Shown: positions 5,185 to 5,217 of the stretch, piece by piece
Position numbering within the stretch: position 1 is the first letter of the stretch
Layout of the letters: the number at the start of each line of letters is the position of its first letter
Source of the DNA: DAOUBA01 sp034432855
Lineage (GTDB): Bacteria; Chloroflexota; Anaerolineae; B4-G1
Length of the DNA: 5,217 bases
Assembly (NCBI GenBank): GCA_034432855.1
Contig: DAOUBA010000177.1
Coordinates: 1-5,217, forward strand
Reading direction: 5' to 3'
Notes under the pieces: generated by a model
Told to the model about the DNA's origin: nothing
What the model saw: the letters and a program-made list of their open reading frames with translations, nothing else
Database searches by the model: none
Translations under genes and position numbers: made by a program

Positions 5185-5217
5185 ATGACCAACGTCAATG
5201 ATTTGCTGCGCGATCAC
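5185..5217 (+). CDS. Start of an unidentified gene (runs off the right edge)
   Basis: ATG at 5185 after a strong Shine-Dalgarno sequence, encoding MTNVNDLLRDH before the window ends. Eleven residues are too few to assign a family. The promoter of cassette copy 2 and the hairpin-enclosed ribosome site support a real start. Whether it is functionally linked to abfD cannot be told from this window; the terminator between them suggests separate transcription. Confidence 0.6.
   Translation, partial: MTNVNDLLRDH

Noticed and set aside
1..5217. CRISPR array, tRNA or rRNA genes.
   Set aside because: No series of evenly spaced direct repeats, no tRNA cloverleaf consensus and no rRNA-like segment was seen on either strand. 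The only long repeats are the two-copy cassette and the palindromic element.

Overview
The window looks like a chromosomal piece of a GC-rich, at least partly anaerobic bacterium. Chloroflexota (Anaerolineae-like) is my best guess. That guess rests on the gene content: an ECF sigma/zinc-finger anti-sigma pair followed by a 'toast-rack'-type beta-repeat lipoprotein and an exported bactofilin-like membrane protein, plus a clostridial/archaeal-type 4-hydroxybutyryl-CoA dehydratase. No ribosomal or other phylogenetic marker is present, so the assignment is inference.

Layout, all genes on the + strand. Positions 1-183 are a control region with a small palindrome (43-64), a possible housekeeping promoter (87-114) and a good ECF-type promoter (120-149). 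Positions 184-3229 form a tightly packed four-gene operon: ECF sigma factor, membrane anti-sigma factor (20-base overlap), lipoprotein (13-base gap) and bactofilin-like membrane protein (20-base gap). Each gene has a strong Shine-Dalgarno sequence. The operon ends at an intrinsic terminator (3266-3304). A promoter (3316-3344) follows at once and drives a single metabolic gene, abfD (3397-4848), in which every active-site residue I can place is conserved. After abfD come an 85-base palindromic dispersed-type repeat (4889-4973), a second terminator (5002-5047), a second promoter (5060-5088), a highly foldable leader and the first 11 codons of a further gene (5185-5217).

How the parts work together: the first operon reads as a self-regulated envelope-stress module. 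The sigma factor probably transcribes its own operon, the anti-sigma factor holds it at the membrane, and the two exported beta-repeat proteins are either effectors or sensors at the cell surface. abfD is a separate unit that would dehydrate 4-hydroxybutyryl-CoA to crotonyl-CoA in 4-aminobutyrate/succinate-type fermentation or a related route.

The most unusual signal is that the two junctions flanking abfD are copies of one ungapped 80-base terminator-plus-promoter cassette (68 of 80 positions identical by my hand alignment). The hairpin arms of the second copy stay paired through a G.U wobble. The second signal is the leader before the last gene, in which the ribosome binding site lies inside a perfect 8-bp hairpin at the end of a chain of stem-loops.
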